From: Propionibacteriaceae bacterium
Lineage (GTDB): Bacteria > Actinomycetota > Actinomycetes > Propionibacteriales > Propionibacteriaceae
Assembly: GCA_030544185.1 (NCBI GenBank)
Contig: JAUNRO010000026.1
Coordinates: 1-13,932 of the forward strand
Direction of reading: 5' to 3'
DNA: 13,932 bases
Shown: positions 1 to 6,787 of the stretch, piece by piece
Position numbering within the stretch: position 1 is the stretch's first letter
How the letters are laid out: the number at the start of each line of letters is the position of its first letter
Made by a program: the position numbers and the translations under genes
Notes under the pieces: generated by a model
Told to the model about the DNA's origin: nothing
The model's database searches: none
The model's input: only the letters and a program-made list of their open reading frames with translations

Positions 1-319
1 TGGTATAGCGCCACTTCTGCAGGCTCAGCGGCACCGCGATGCCGTTCAGTGAGGTGGAGTGCACCGTGGTGGCGTGGATGTCACGATGGTGGTGGTGGAC
101 ATTTGCGAACTCGATGGTGACCGAGGTGCCGCGGGGCAGCGTGGTGGTGCCCTCGTTGCGGATGTAGCCGTTGCCGCTGCCGAACAGGCCGAGGATGCCG
201 CCGGTCTTCTTGATCCCGACTCCGGCATCGACACCGCCCTCGGAGGCATGGGCGGGGACGAAACCGGCACCGGCGATGAGAGCGGCGGACACTGCGGCGG
301 CCGCGAACAGCTTCTTCAT
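1..319 (-). CDS. Secreted His-rich protein of unknown function (N-terminal part)
   Basis: The frame starts at the ATG read from 319 and is still open at the left edge, giving 106 codons without the C-terminus. A good Shine-Dalgarno (AGGAG) lies about 9 nt upstream. Residues 1-25 form a signal peptide: MKK, a hydrophobic Ala/Leu/Ile core, then VPAHA followed by Ser, a classic type I cleavage site with no lipobox Cys. The mature part has a Gly-rich segment (KKTGGILGLFGSGNG, 37-51), a beta-like stretch (TSVTIEFANV), then four consecutive His (75-78) and more His at 82 and 87. I do not recognise the family. The His cluster could bind a transition metal, but that is inference. It is divergent from murI with an AT-richer 171-bp region between them. 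Confidence 0.72.
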   Translation of the reverse strand, partial: MKKLFAAAAVSAALIAGAGFVPAHASEGGVDAGVGIKKTGGILGLFGSGNGYIRNEGTTTLPRGTSVTIEFANVHHHHRDIHATTVHSTSLNGIAVPLSLQKWRYT

Positions 320-490
320 GATGGTCAACTCCTGGCGTAGGGATGCCGCCTGCAGGTGGCGGCCTTCCGAAGTTCTATCAAGAAAACTGAGAATTTGCTG
401 ACGGAACCTTCCACGTTTCTTGGAAAGTTGGACAGTTGAACCACTCCGCGACTAGGAGATATGCGGTGACCGGAGGCACAATGGGCGACT
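320..490. promoter_or_regulatory. Divergent intergenic region between secreted protein and murI
   Basis: This gene-free stretch is visibly richer in A+T than its surroundings and must carry promoters for both divergent genes. On the plus strand TTGAAC (436-441) lies 18 nt before TATGCG (460-465), a modest sigma70-type candidate for murI. On the minus strand a TTGATAGAACT segment (around 374-384) is a possible -10 area for the secreted protein, but I could not match a -35. Short inverted repeats are present (CTTCCGAAG at 364-372; TTCC and GGAA arms around 409-425). Confidence 0.4.
345..363 (-). promoter_or_regulatory. GC-rich hairpin in 5' leader of the secreted-protein gene
   Basis: GCCGCC (345-350) and GGCGGC (358-363) are perfect 6-bp inverted arms around a 7-nt loop. 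In the minus-strand transcript the hairpin lies 25 nt before the ATG, just upstream of the Shine-Dalgarno, so it could affect translation or mRNA stability. Its function is inferred; the repeat is seen directly. Confidence 0.35.
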
Positions 491-1330
491 GTGACTCAGG
501 ATTTGCCCGTGCTTGACCGCGACTCCCCGATCGGCATCTTCGATTCCGGTTTCGGCGGTCTTACCGTGCTGCGCGCGATCGTCGACCAGCTGCCTGAGGA
601 GGACATCGTCTATCTCGGCGACACCGCTCGAGCGCCCTACGGCGAGAAGACGATCGCCGAGGTCCGGGAGTATGCCTTGGAGTGTCTTGACCATCTCGTC
701 GACCTCGGGGTGAAGGCGCTGGTCATTGCGTGCAATTCCGCTTCGTCCGCGGTCTTGCGCGATGCCCGCGAGCGCTATCGCGTCCCGGTCGTGGACGTCA
801 TCCTCCCGGCCGCCCGGCGCACGGTCGGTGCCACCCGCACCGGTCAGGTCGGTGTGATCTGCACCGAGGCCACGGCCACCTCGCGCTCCTATGACGACGC
901 GTTCATCGCCGCACCCCAGATCCACCTGCGCACGCAGGCGTGCCCGCGCTTCGTCGACTTCGTCGAGGCCGGCATCACGGGCGGTCCGGAGCTGCTGGGC
1001 GTGGCCCGCGACTATCTCGCTCCACTGCAGGCGGCCGACATCGACACGCTCATCCTGGGCTGCACCCACTACCCCCTGCTCATCGGTGCGTTGTCCTACC
1101 TGCTCGGCGACGGCGTCACCCTGGTGTCGAGTGCGGACGAGTGCGCGAAGGCGACGTACGCCCGGTTGACCGCCCTGGACCTCCTGCACACCCCGCGCGC
1201 GGTGGCGGACGGACAGCAGCGCAGGCAGGGCAGGCGCCGGTTCCTCACCACGGGGAACCCCCAGCGGTTCGAGGGCATCGGTCGGCGCCTGATCGGTGAT
1301 CTCGTGGTGGACGTGGAGCAGTTCGCGTGA
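491..1330 (+). CDS. murI: Glutamate racemase
   Basis: Cytoplasmic, cofactor-independent enzyme converting L-Glu to D-Glu for the second residue of the peptidoglycan stem. The product is 279 aa, normal for the family. The signature [10 protein letters not shown] is at 14-23 (Asp18-Ser19), the first catalytic cysteine is Cys81 in ACNSAS, and the second is Cys191 in LGCTHYPLL with His193. GTG 491 is chosen because it is the only start in this frame that keeps the N-terminal motif with a short lead-in. GGAGG at 472-476 is 14 nt away, which is long. The ATG at 481 is in another frame that stops after 11 codons. It is first in a six-gene run and its TGA is followed closely by the MBL gene, as in mycobacteria (murI-Rv1339). 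Confidence 0.95.
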   Translation: MTQDLPVLDRDSPIGIFDSGFGGLTVLRAIVDQLPEEDIVYLGDTARAPYGEKTIAEVREYALECLDHLVDLGVKALVIACNSASSAVLRDARERYRVPVVDVILPAARRTVGATRTGQVGVICTEATATSRSYDDAFIAAPQIHLRTQACPRFVDFVEAGITGGPELLGVARDYLAPLQAADIDTLILGCTHYPLLIGALSYLLGDGVTLVSSADECAKATYARLTALDLLHTPRAVADGQQRRQGRRRFLTTGNPQRFEGIGRRLIGDLVVDVEQFA

Positions 1331-1372
1331 GGTGGCCGAAGCCCCGCGGCGCCGTTGCGCGGAGCGCCCCAT

Positions 1373-1378
1373 TACGGT
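1373..1378 (+). promoter_or_regulatory. Putative -10 (TACGGT) for a leaderless MBL transcript
   Basis: TACGGT fits the actinobacterial TANNNT -10 pattern and is separated by 7 nt from GTG 1386, placing the expected transcript start at or next to that codon. No clear -35 is visible. Similar spacing recurs before rph, bcp, the thioredoxin-like gene and the ATL gene. Confidence 0.35.
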
Positions 1379-1385
1379 GGGCGGC

Positions 1386-2141
1386 GTGGAACTGACCATC
1401 ATCGGCTGCTCCGGTTCGGCTTCCGGGCCCACGTCCCCGGCCAGTTGCTATCTGCTGTGCCACGACGGCTTCGCGCTCGTCCTCGACCTGGGCCCGGGCG
1501 GGTTCGGTGGGCTGTGGCAGGCGATCGATCCGCGCACGGTGGACGCGATCGCGTTGAGCCATCTCCATCCTGACCACTGTCTCGACCTCACGGCCTTCAA
1601 TGTCGCGGCCCTCTATTCGCCGACCGCGCCCTGGCCCAGGATCCCCGTCTATGGCCCGGCGCATACCCGGACGCGGATGGACGCCGCGAACGAGCCGGTG
1701 CCAGGCGACGTCGCGGACTGGGCCGTCGACTTCGTCGCGTGGCAGCCCGAGCAGACGATCGGGCCGTTCACCGTCACGCTCGTCGAGGCCCGGCACACGA
1801 CCGAGGCGTGGTCGCTGCGGCTGGAGGCCGGCGGGCGTTCGGTGGTCTATTCCGGCGACACCGGGCCCAACCCGGGCCTGACCGAGCTCGCGCGGGACGC
1901 CGACCTGCTGCTGGCGGAGGCCTCGTTCCTGCATGCCGACGACCTGCCGGCCGACATCCACTTGTCAGGGCGGCAGGCGGCTGAGCACGCGACCGAGGCG
2001 GGCGTACGCACCCTCGTCCTCACCCATGTCCCACCCTGGCACGATCCCGAGGAGGTGTTCGCGGAGGCCCGTCCGCATTTCGCGGGCGAGCTCGTGCTGG
2101 CCCGGCCGGGGCTGAGGCTGGCACTAGACTCCCGAGCATGA
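1386..2141 (+). CDS. MBL-fold hydrolase, Rv1339-like cAMP phosphodiesterase
   Basis: Metallo-beta-lactamase-fold hydrolase of 251 aa. Metal ligands are in place: SHLHPDH (His59, His61, Asp63, His64), His137 in EARHTTE, Asp158 in YSGDTG, and His214 in LTHVPPW. The N-terminus GCSGSxxGPxSPAS and the murI-MBL-rph-rdgB order match M. tuberculosis Rv1339, reported as an atypical class II cyclic-AMP phosphodiesterase, so cAMP turnover is the best guess; tRNase Z-like RNA processing is the main alternative. The frame is open from 1296, so the start must be chosen. GTG 1386 begins at the conserved beta-strand, and TACGGT at 1373-1378 lies 7 nt upstream, as in other leaderless genes here. GTG 1377 is an alternative. 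Its TGA overlaps the rph ATG (ATGA). Confidence 0.85.
   Translation: MELTIIGCSGSASGPTSPASCYLLCHDGFALVLDLGPGGFGGLWQAIDPRTVDAIALSHLHPDHCLDLTAFNVAALYSPTAPWPRIPVYGPAHTRTRMDAANEPVPGDVADWAVDFVAWQPEQTIGPFTVTLVEARHTTEAWSLRLEAGGRSVVYSGDTGPNPGLTELARDADLLLAEASFLHADDLPADIHLSGRQAAEHATEAGVRTLVLTHVPPWHDPEEVFAEARPHFAGELVLARPGLRLALDSRA
2125..2130 (+). promoter_or_regulatory. Putative internal -10 (TAGACT) for leaderless rph
   Basis: TAGACT lies inside the last codons of the MBL gene, 7 nt before the rph ATG at 2138, so a leaderless rph mRNA could start here. It forces a rare CTA leucine codon and a CTAG tetranucleotide, which is otherwise almost absent from coding DNA in this window. That suggests selection on the site. 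No -35 is evident. Confidence 0.4.
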
Positions 2142-2857
2142 CACGAGGTGATGGCCGGGCTCTGGATCAGCTGCGAGACGTGCGGTTCACCCGCAACTGG
2201 CTCGATCACGCGGAGGGGTCGGTGCTCGTCGAGTTCGGGCTGACCCGGATCCTCGTGGCAGCATCGGTCACCGAGGGCGTGCCCCGGTGGCGGCGCGGTT
2301 CGGGGCTGGGCTGGGTGACGGCGGAATACGCGATGCTGCCCCGGTCGACCCATGACCGCACCGACCGCGAGTCCGTGCGGGGCAGGATCGGGGGGCGTAC
2401 GCATGAGATCTCCCGCATGATCGGCCGCAGCCTGCGCGCGGTGATCGACTATCAGGCGCTGGGCGAGAACACCATCGTGCTCGACTGCGACGTGCTGCAG
2501 GCCGACGGTGGCACGCGCACGGCAGCGATCACCGGCGCCTATGTCGCGCTGAGCGATGCCGTGAGCTGGTTGCGCGAGCGCAAGCTGCTGGTCTCCGAGC
2601 CGCTCACGCAATCGGTGCAGGCGGTATCGGTCGGGATCGTCGGCGGCGTGCCGATGCTCGATCTGGCCTATGCCGAGGACTCCACGGCCGACACGGACAT
2701 GAACGTCGTGATGTCGGGCGACGGGCGGTTCATCGAGGTCCAGGGGACCGCCGAGCAGCAGCCTTTCGAGCGCGGCGTCATGGACCAGTTGCTCGACCTC
2801 GCCGCCAAGGGCTGCGCCGAGCTGGCCGAGCTGCAGCAGGCCGCGCTCGCGCGCTGA
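2138..2857 (+). CDS. rph: Ribonuclease PH
   Basis: Phosphorolytic 3'-5' exoribonuclease that trims tRNA 3' ends using inorganic phosphate and works as a hexameric ring. The product is 239 aa, the usual size. Family blocks are present: [18 protein letters not shown] (76-93, with the RNA-binding Arg of GGRT), [19 protein letters not shown] (116-134, GTR being the phosphate-binding loop), and the metal/catalytic acidic region [15 protein letters not shown] (175-189). The ATG at 2138 overlaps the upstream TGA by 4 nt. There is no good Shine-Dalgarno, consistent with translational coupling or a leaderless transcript from TAGACT. The mycobacterial counterpart rphA sits in the same position. Confidence 0.96.
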   Translation: MTRGDGRALDQLRDVRFTRNWLDHAEGSVLVEFGLTRILVAASVTEGVPRWRRGSGLGWVTAEYAMLPRSTHDRTDRESVRGRIGGRTHEISRMIGRSLRAVIDYQALGENTIVLDCDVLQADGGTRTAAITGAYVALSDAVSWLRERKLLVSEPLTQSVQAVSVGIVGGVPMLDLAYAEDSTADTDMNVVMSGDGRFIEVQGTAEQQPFERGVMDQLLDLAAKGCAELAELQQAALAR

Positions 2858-2876
2858 CCAACGGATTCGGGGAACC

Positions 2877-3551
2877 ATGCAAGCACGTATCGATGCGCCT
2901 GCCCATCGGTCGGGATCCGGCCGCGTCGTGCTGGCCACCAACAACGCCAAGAAGCTGACCGAGCTCCGCCGGGTGCTGGTCACCGAGGGCATCGAGGTCC
3001 TCGGTCTGAGCGACGTCGCGCCCTATCCGGAGCCCGAGGAGACGGGCACGACGTTCGAGGACAACGCCGCCATCAAGGCCCGGGCCTGCGTGGCTGCGAC
3101 GGGTGTGCCCGCGCTCGCGGACGACTCCGGCCTCACGGTGGAGGCGCTGGGCGGCATGCCGGGCGTACGCTCCGCGCGTTGGGCGGGGCCCGGGGTGACC
3201 GACGCTGACAATGTGGCGCTGGTCCTGCAGCAACTGGCCGACATCCCGGCGGCCCGGCGGCGGGCGGTGTTCGTCTGCGTGCTGGCGCTCGCGCTGCCGG
3301 ATGGCCGCACCGAGTTCGTCCGCGGCGAGTTGGCCGGTCAGCTCACCGCGCTGCCGAAGGGCGAGAACGGGTTCGGCTATGATCCGATTTTCGTGCCCGA
3401 CGGCCACGACCGGACGACGGCGGAGATGACCCCCGAGGAGAAGGACGCGATCAGCCACCGGGGTCGGGCGATCCGGGCCATGGTGCCGGTGCTGACCCAC
3501 CTGCTCGGACGCTCCGGGGCCCACGACCACCCGCGCGCAGAAGGACCGTGA
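2877..3551 (+). CDS. rdgB: dITP/XTP pyrophosphatase (non-canonical purine NTP hydrolase)
   Basis: Cleaves dITP, XTP and related deaminated purine nucleotides to monophosphates, keeping them out of DNA and RNA. At 224 aa it is slightly long because about 15 extra residues precede the usual start ([15 protein letters not shown], 16-30). Motifs in order: [18 protein letters not shown] (58-68), the catalytic ADDSGL (81-86), GVRSARWAG (96-104), [13 protein letters not shown] (162-174) and SHRGRA (193-198). ATG 2877 has a purine-rich GGGGAA just upstream; a later GTG would cut into the first strand. Its TGA shares one base with the thyA ATG, so the two are probably translated in a coupled way. It corresponds to Rv1341. 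Confidence 0.95.
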   Translation: MQARIDAPAHRSGSGRVVLATNNAKKLTELRRVLVTEGIEVLGLSDVAPYPEPEETGTTFEDNAAIKARACVAATGVPALADDSGLTVEALGGMPGVRSARWAGPGVTDADNVALVLQQLADIPAARRRAVFVCVLALALPDGRTEFVRGELAGQLTALPKGENGFGYDPIFVPDGHDRTTAEMTPEEKDAISHRGRAIRAMVPVLTHLLGRSGAHDHPRAEGP

Positions 3552-4345
3552 TGAAGCAATACCTGGAGCTCCTCGACCACGTGCTGACCCGCGGTGTCAC
3601 CAAGACCGACCGGACCGGCACGGGGACGCGCAGCGTGTTCGGACACCAGCTGCGCTTCGATCTGGCCGAGGGTTTCCCGCTGGTGACCACCAAGCGGGTG
3701 CACCTGCGTTCGGTCATCGGGGAACTGCTGTGGTTCCTGCGAGGGGACTCCAACATTGCCTGGCTGCACGAGCACAACGTGACGATCTGGGACGAGTGGG
3801 CCGATGCGAACGGTGAACTCGGTCCGGTCTATGGCGTCCAGTGGCGCTCGTGGCCGACCCCCGACGGCCGGCACATCGACCAGATCCGACAGGTCGTCGA
3901 TGCGATCCGCACCAATCCCGATTCCCGGCGTCACATTGTCTCGGCCTGGAACGTCGGGGAGCTCGAGGCGATGGCCCTGCCGCCGTGCCACGCGCTGTTC
4001 CAGTTCTATGTGGCCGAGGGCAAGCTGTCCTGCCAGCTCTATCAGCGCTCGGCGGACCTGTTCCTGGGAGTGCCGTTCAACATCGCGTCGTACGCCCTGT
4101 TGACCCAGATGGTCGCGCAGGTCTGCGGGCTCGGGGTCGGTGACTTCGTGCACACGTTCGGTGACGTCCACATCTATGCCAACCACGTCGATCAGGTGCG
4201 CACCCAACTGGCGCGCGAACCACGGCCGCTGCCGCAGCTGGCGCTGAACCCGCAGGTGCGCGATATCGACGGGTTCGGATTCGGCGACATCGAGGTGCTG
4301 GCCTATGACCCGCACCCCGGCATCAAGGCCCCGATCGCCGTATGA
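3551..4345 (+). CDS. thyA: Thymidylate synthase
   Basis: Methylates dUMP to dTMP using 5,10-methylene-tetrahydrofolate, yielding dihydrofolate. The product is 264 aa, the same length as the E. coli enzyme, and aligns to it without obvious gaps. Catalytic and ligand residues fall at the same numbers: Arg21, Arg126-Arg127, nucleophile Cys146 ([12 protein letters not shown]), Arg166-Ser167, Asp169, Asn177, His207 and Tyr209; the C-terminus is [16 protein letters not shown] 3551 is chosen over the adjacent GTG 3548 because it gives the canonical MKQYLEL and AAGGA is 5 nt upstream. It overlaps rdgB by one base and folA by ATGA. Pairing with folA is functional, since DHFR recycles the dihydrofolate made here. 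Confidence 0.98.
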   Translation: MKQYLELLDHVLTRGVTKTDRTGTGTRSVFGHQLRFDLAEGFPLVTTKRVHLRSVIGELLWFLRGDSNIAWLHEHNVTIWDEWADANGELGPVYGVQWRSWPTPDGRHIDQIRQVVDAIRTNPDSRRHIVSAWNVGELEAMALPPCHALFQFYVAEGKLSCQLYQRSADLFLGVPFNIASYALLTQMVAQVCGLGVGDFVHTFGDVHIYANHVDQVRTQLAREPRPLPQLALNPQVRDIDGFGFGDIEVLAYDPHPGIKAPIAV

Positions 4346-4824
4346 CCGAGCATCCCATCACCGCCATCGCCGCCGTGGCCGCCAACGGCGTGATCGGGTC
4401 GGACAACGTGATCCCGTGGCACCTCGACGGGGACTTCGCGCGGCTCAAGCGCCTCACGATGGGTGGGGTGCTGGTGATGGGCCGCAAGACCTTCGAGTCG
4501 ATCGGGCGGCCGCTGCCCGGGCGGGAATCCTTTGTCGTCACGCGCAATCCGCAGTGGCAGGCGCCCGGCGTACGCACCTTCGGCAGCGTCGACGAAGCCC
4601 TCAATGCTGCGCTCGCGACCGGGAAGCCGGTCTGGGTCTTCGGCGGGGGAGAGATCTATCGCCAAGCCTGGGACCGCACGAGCGCGCTCGAGATCACCCA
4701 CGTCGAGCAGTCGCCGCAGGGCGACGCGGTCTTCCCGGAGATCGACCCCGATCAGTGGCGGGCCGTCACCCGGGAAGACCGGCTCGGCTTCTTCTGGGTG
4801 CGCTATGAGCGCGAGAACAGCTGA
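4342..4824 (+). CDS. folA: Dihydrofolate reductase
   Basis: NADPH-dependent reduction of dihydrofolate to tetrahydrofolate, regenerating the cofactor consumed by ThyA. The product is 160 aa, typical for bacterial type I DHFR. Seen: [17 protein letters not shown] (15-31), where Asp31 aligns with the catalytic Asp27 of E. coli; [17 protein letters not shown] (the NADPH-binding region); [11 protein letters not shown] (glycine-rich motif); and [19 protein letters not shown] near the C-terminus. ATG 4342 overlaps the thyA stop (ATGA). It is the last gene of the plus-strand run and ends 6 bp from the convergent GNAT gene. Confidence 0.97.
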   Translation: MTEHPITAIAAVAANGVIGSDNVIPWHLDGDFARLKRLTMGGVLVMGRKTFESIGRPLPGRESFVVTRNPQWQAPGVRTFGSVDEALNAALATGKPVWVFGGGEIYRQAWDRTSALEITHVEQSPQGDAVFPEIDPDQWRAVTREDRLGFFWVRYERENS

Positions 4825-4830
4825 GGCGCG

Positions 4831-4844
4831 TCAGGCGAGCCTGA
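4831..4844. terminator. Small hairpin between convergent folA and GNAT genes
   Basis: TCAGG and CCTGA arms flank a CGAG loop right after folA and over the GNAT stop codon. The stem is only 5 bp and there is no T-tract, so it is at best a weak terminator or mRNA-end hairpin. Confidence 0.25.
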
Positions 4845-5319
4845 GCACGAACTTCTGCTCGACGCGATCGGTGACAGGGTGGCGACGGGTCTCGTCGGTG
4901 CCCTGCCAGCCCATCGCCTCATAGACGAAGATCGCGCGGATGTTGTCGGCATAGACCCACAGCTCGCCGGTGTCGAAGCCGCTGTCGCGCATCGCACCAG
5001 GCACCGCGACCAGCATCCGACGGGCCCATCCCTCACCCCAGTGGCCGGGCGCCACACCCATATAGCGCATCTCGCCGACGGTGTCGTCCTCGGCCTCCCG
5101 CGCCGGCTGGATCGCCACGAAGACGAGCATCTCCTCGTTCTGCTGCAAGGTGAGCAGAAAGGAGCGCTCGGAGGCGTCCAGGGCTTCTTGGATCAGCGGA
5201 ATGGCCGCTTCATAGTCCACAGAGCCCGCCGGATTTTCATCGCGCTTCGCTGTGGCGTCCGCCCAGATATGAGCGGCACTATCCGCCGCTGAGGCGTCAC
5301 GTGTCTTGACGATCTCCAC
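4831..5319 (-). CDS. GNAT-family N-acetyltransferase
   Basis: Acetyl-CoA-dependent acyltransferase of 162 aa; the substrate is unknown. The acetyl-CoA-binding motif A is visible as MRYMGVAPGHWGEGWARRML (84-103), with the pyrophosphate-loop pattern [RHQ]-x-G-x-G-x-A near 93-99. Motif B is ADNIRAIFVYEAMGW (124-138) with the usual Asn. The start is GTG 5319, supported by a strong AGGAGG separated by six A's. It lies 34 nt downstream of tRNA-Leu on the same strand with no convincing terminator between, so it may be co-transcribed with the tRNA. Its stop is 6 bp from folA, convergent. Small-molecule or N-terminal protein acetylation are both possible. Confidence 0.85.
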   Translation of the reverse strand: MEIVKTRDASAADSAAHIWADATAKRDENPAGSVDYEAAIPLIQEALDASERSFLLTLQQNEEMLVFVAIQPAREAEDDTVGEMRYMGVAPGHWGEGWARRMLVAVPGAMRDSGFDTGELWVYADNIRAIFVYEAMGWQGTDETRRHPVTDRVEQKFVLRLA

Positions 5320-5346
5320 TTTTTTCCTCCTGCTGTGGGGGCGGCG

Positions 5347-5360
5347 TTCGGCGTGCCGAA
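5347..5360 (-). repeat. Inverted repeat across the 3' end of tRNA-Leu
   Basis: TTCGGC of the 3' acceptor strand is followed, after two bases, by GCCGAA, a copy of most of the tRNA 5' acceptor strand. In the precursor the downstream copy could compete for pairing with the acceptor 3' strand. Pairing is 5 bp with a 4-nt loop. Confidence 0.4.
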
Positions 5361-5435
5361 GAAGGGAGTCGAACCCTCACGCGCACGCGCACAGGAACCT
5401 AAATCCTGCGTGTCTGCCAGTTCCACCACTTCGGC
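5354..5435 (-). tRNA. tRNA-Leu (anticodon UAG)
   Basis: An 82-nt class II tRNA. The acceptor stem is GCCGAAG paired with CTTCGGC, with discriminator A and no encoded CCA. The anticodon arm is CAGGA-TTTAGGT-TCCTG, giving UAG. There is a long GC-rich variable arm as expected for Leu, and the T arm is GAGGG-TTCGACT-CCCTT. It would read CUA and, by wobble, other CUN codons; CUA is rare here. Confidence 0.95.
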
Positions 5436-5443
5436 CTGAGCCC

Positions 5444-5449
5444 ACTCTA
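5444..5449 (-). promoter_or_regulatory. Putative -10 (TAGAGT) of tRNA-Leu
   Basis: On the minus strand TAGAGT lies 8 nt before the first tRNA base. The same hexamer precedes bcp at 5984-5989. No convincing -35 is seen at 16-18 nt. Confidence 0.4.
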
Positions 5450-5499
5450 GGGCGCGAAGCTGAGGTTACCCTTGCCATGGTCTGGCTGCGGACAGAGGA

Positions 5500-5976
5500 T
5501 CAGATGCCCAGCTCGCGCCGGAGCCGCTCGACGTGCCCCGTCGCCTTGATGTTGTATTGCGCGATCGCGATCGTCCCCGCCCCCTCGTCATTGACATCGA
5601 CGACGAACGTGGAGCGGATCACGCCCTCCACTTCCTTGCCATAGAGCTTCTTCATCCCGAACGCCGCATAGGCCTTCAGCACCGACCGGTCGGCATCCGA
5701 CAGCAGCGGGAAGCTGACGTCGTGCTTGGCGACGAACTTCGCCAGCTTCTCCGGTGCGTCCGGCGAGATGCCGACCACCTCGACCCCGGCGTCGGTGAAC
5801 TCGGCGTCCGCCGCGGTGAAATCCACCGCCTGTGTGGTGCAGCCTGGGGTCATCGCTGCGGGATAGAAATAGACGACGACTCGCTGGCCCGCGAAGTCGG
5901 ACAGTGCCACGGTCGTCCCGTCGGCGCTGGGCAGGCTGAAGGCGGGTGCCGGGTCACCGGCGGTCAATCGGGTCAT
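5500..5976 (-). CDS. bcp: Peroxiredoxin Q/BCP, single-cysteine form
   Basis: Thiol peroxidase reducing hydrogen peroxide and organic hydroperoxides in the cytoplasm; 158 aa, normal length. The active site YFYPAAMTPGCTT carries the peroxidatic Cys46. The resolving cysteine that many PrxQ proteins have five residues later (TPGCTxQAC) is Val51, and no other Cys exists in the protein. It must use an external thiol or act as a 1-Cys enzyme. Other family blocks are present: DPAPAFSLP, VVGISPDAPEKLAKF, FPLLSDADRSVLKAYAAFG, VIRSTFVVD, YNIKATGHV. The frame is open further upstream, but ATG 5976 gives the family start (MTRLTAGDPAPAF), and TAGAGT sits 7 nt before it, indicating a leaderless mRNA. It is divergent from the DUF3618 gene, as I recall for M. 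tuberculosis Rv2521/Rv2520c. Confidence 0.95.
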   Translation of the reverse strand: MTRLTAGDPAPAFSLPSADGTTVALSDFAGQRVVVYFYPAAMTPGCTTQAVDFTAADAEFTDAGVEVVGISPDAPEKLAKFVAKHDVSFPLLSDADRSVLKAYAAFGMKKLYGKEVEGVIRSTFVVDVNDEGAGTIAIAQYNIKATGHVERLRRELGI

Positions 5977-5983
5977 GGGCCGC

Positions 5984-5989
5984 ACTCTA
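5984..5989 (-). promoter_or_regulatory. Putative -10 (TAGAGT) for leaderless bcp
   Basis: On the minus strand TAGAGT is separated by 7 nt from the bcp ATG at 5976, so transcription is expected to begin at the start codon. It supports this start over the longer upstream frame. A -35 is not clear. Confidence 0.45.
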
Positions 5990-6040
5990 GCGAGCGCGCA
6001 CCGGATGGCGGGCCGCTGGTCGTTGCGGACGCTCGCTGTA

Positions 6041-6046
6041 TAGGCT
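6041..6046 (+). promoter_or_regulatory. Putative -10 (TAGGCT) for DUF3618-groES-like operon
   Basis: TATAGGCT in the bcp/DUF3618 intergenic region fits TANNNT and would start a transcript near 6053, leaving a leader of about 59 nt with a Shine-Dalgarno near its end. A TTGCGG at 6023-6028 is too close to serve as a standard -35. Confidence 0.3.
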
Positions 6047-6111
6047 GTCGAAGGTGCCGCCCGCCGGGGCGTACCCGAAAGCCACACGCAGAATCAGCGG
6101 ACAGGAGTGTC

Positions 6112-6435
6112 ATGGCCGATCAGTCGTCCCACCGGAGCCGGTCCCAGATCGAGGCAGATCTCGCGGCCACCCGAGCGAGGCTTTCAGGCGCCCTGGAGGA
6201 CCTCATCGACCAGGTGCACCCCACCAAGGTCAAGCAGCGGGCCGTTGACGACGTCAAGACATTGGTCTCGGGTGAGATCAACAACGCCAAGTCGCAGTTC
6301 AAGACCGCGGCGGGGGATCTGCGCATCGATCGCGTTGCGATGATCGGCGGTTCGGTGCTGGGGGCAGTGGTCCTCCTGGTGGTGTTGCGGGGCATCGTCC
6401 GCCGCGGCAAGGTGAAGGGTGAGCTTGCCGCGTGA
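6112..6435 (+). CDS. DUF3618 membrane protein
   Basis: Small protein of 107 aa, function unknown. The N-terminal part (10-50: SQIEADLAATRARLSGALEDL and on to VHPTKVKQRAVDDVK) is the DUF3618 pattern: an amphipathic, possibly coiled helix with a conserved HP pair. One transmembrane helix follows at about 75-93 (VAMIGGSVLGAVVLLVVLR), then a short basic tail (RRGKVKGELAA), suggesting a cytoplasmic N-terminal helix or C-terminal tail at the membrane. The frame extends far upstream, but ATG 6112 has AGGAG 4 nt before it and begins at the domain. The stop overlaps the groES-like GTG by 4 nt, so translation is likely coupled. Location next to bcp is conserved in actinobacteria as far as I recall. Confidence 0.85.
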   Translation: MADQSSHRSRSQIEADLAATRARLSGALEDLIDQVHPTKVKQRAVDDVKTLVSGEINNAKSQFKTAAGDLRIDRVAMIGGSVLGAVVLLVVLRGIVRRGKVKGELAA

Positions 6436-6770
6436 GCGACTCCGAGCCCATGGGTGACGCCCTGCCCATCCGGATGCTGCACGATCGCGTGCTCGTCTCC
6501 ACCGAGGGCGAAACCGGGGAACGCCGCAGCGGGGGAGGGATTCTGATCCCGGCCACGGTCGCGATCGGCCGTCGGCTCACGTGGGGCACGGTGGTGGCGG
6601 CAGGCGGGAGCGTACGCGCGGTGAAGGTGGGCGACCGGGTCCTCTTCGACCCGCAGGAGCGGGCCGAGGTCGAGGTCCGGGGCAAGGATTATGTCCTGCT
6701 GCGTGAGCGTGAACTGCACGCCGTGGCGGCCGAGCGGCTGTCCGAGGGGCATACCGGGCTGTATCTCTGA
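6432..6770 (+). CDS. GroES-like (Cpn10) co-chaperone paralogue
   Basis: 112 aa with the Cpn10 fold: LPIRMLHDRVLVS (11-23), a mobile-loop region ETGERRSGGGILIP (27-40) ending in the hydrophobic ILI that in GroES contacts GroEL, WGTVVAAGGS, VKVGDRVLFDPQ (65-75), and DYVLLRERELHAV. It has a longer N-terminus and an ERLSEGHTGLYL tail absent from classical GroES (about 97-100 aa). There is no groEL next to it; instead it overlaps the DUF3618 gene (GTGA at 6432-6435). It is probably a second Cpn10-like protein rather than the main GroES. Whether it binds a chaperonin is unknown. The start is GTG 6432; a later in-frame ATG at 6450 is possible. Confidence 0.85.
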   Translation: MSDSEPMGDALPIRMLHDRVLVSTEGETGERRSGGGILIPATVAIGRRLTWGTVVAAGGSVRAVKVGDRVLFDPQERAEVEVRGKDYVLLRERELHAVAAERLSEGHTGLYL

Positions 6771-6787
6771 TCACCAATCTGTGATCA
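6768..6787. promoter_or_regulatory. Inverted repeat TGATCAC-N6-GTGATCA upstream of the MFS gene
   Basis: A perfect 7-bp inverted repeat with a 6-nt spacer begins at the groES-like stop codon. A further GTGAT follows at 6795-6799. It could be a dimeric regulator operator for the exporter or, since TGGTTTT follows, a weak terminator hairpin. The AT-rich composition contrasts with its surroundings. Confidence 0.45.

Noticed and set aside
461..516. A two-codon ATG-CGG-TGA (461) and an 11-codon frame from ATG 481 ahead of murI, possible leader peptides
   Set aside because: The purine-rich sites are 2 and 4 nt from these ATGs, too close for good initiation, and nothing in the peptides suggests attenuation.
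1296..1385. An upstream extension of the MBL protein starting at 1296 inside murI
   Set aside because: The extra residues are Arg-rich antisense-like sequence overlapping murI; family similarity begins at about 1386.
452..1432. A 326-codon minus-strand frame across murI
   Set aside because: It is antisense to murI and has no recognisable domain.
5193..5429. A frame beginning MVELADTQDLG through tRNA-Leu
   Set aside because: This is the well-known false translation of a tRNA-Leu gene, not a protein.
6023..6028. TTGCGG as a -35 for the DUF3618 operon
   Set aside because: It is only 12 nt from TAGGCT, outside the normal 16-19 nt spacing.
5977..6087. An N-terminal extension of bcp
   Set aside because: The added 37 residues do not match the family and would cover the TAGAGT promoter box.
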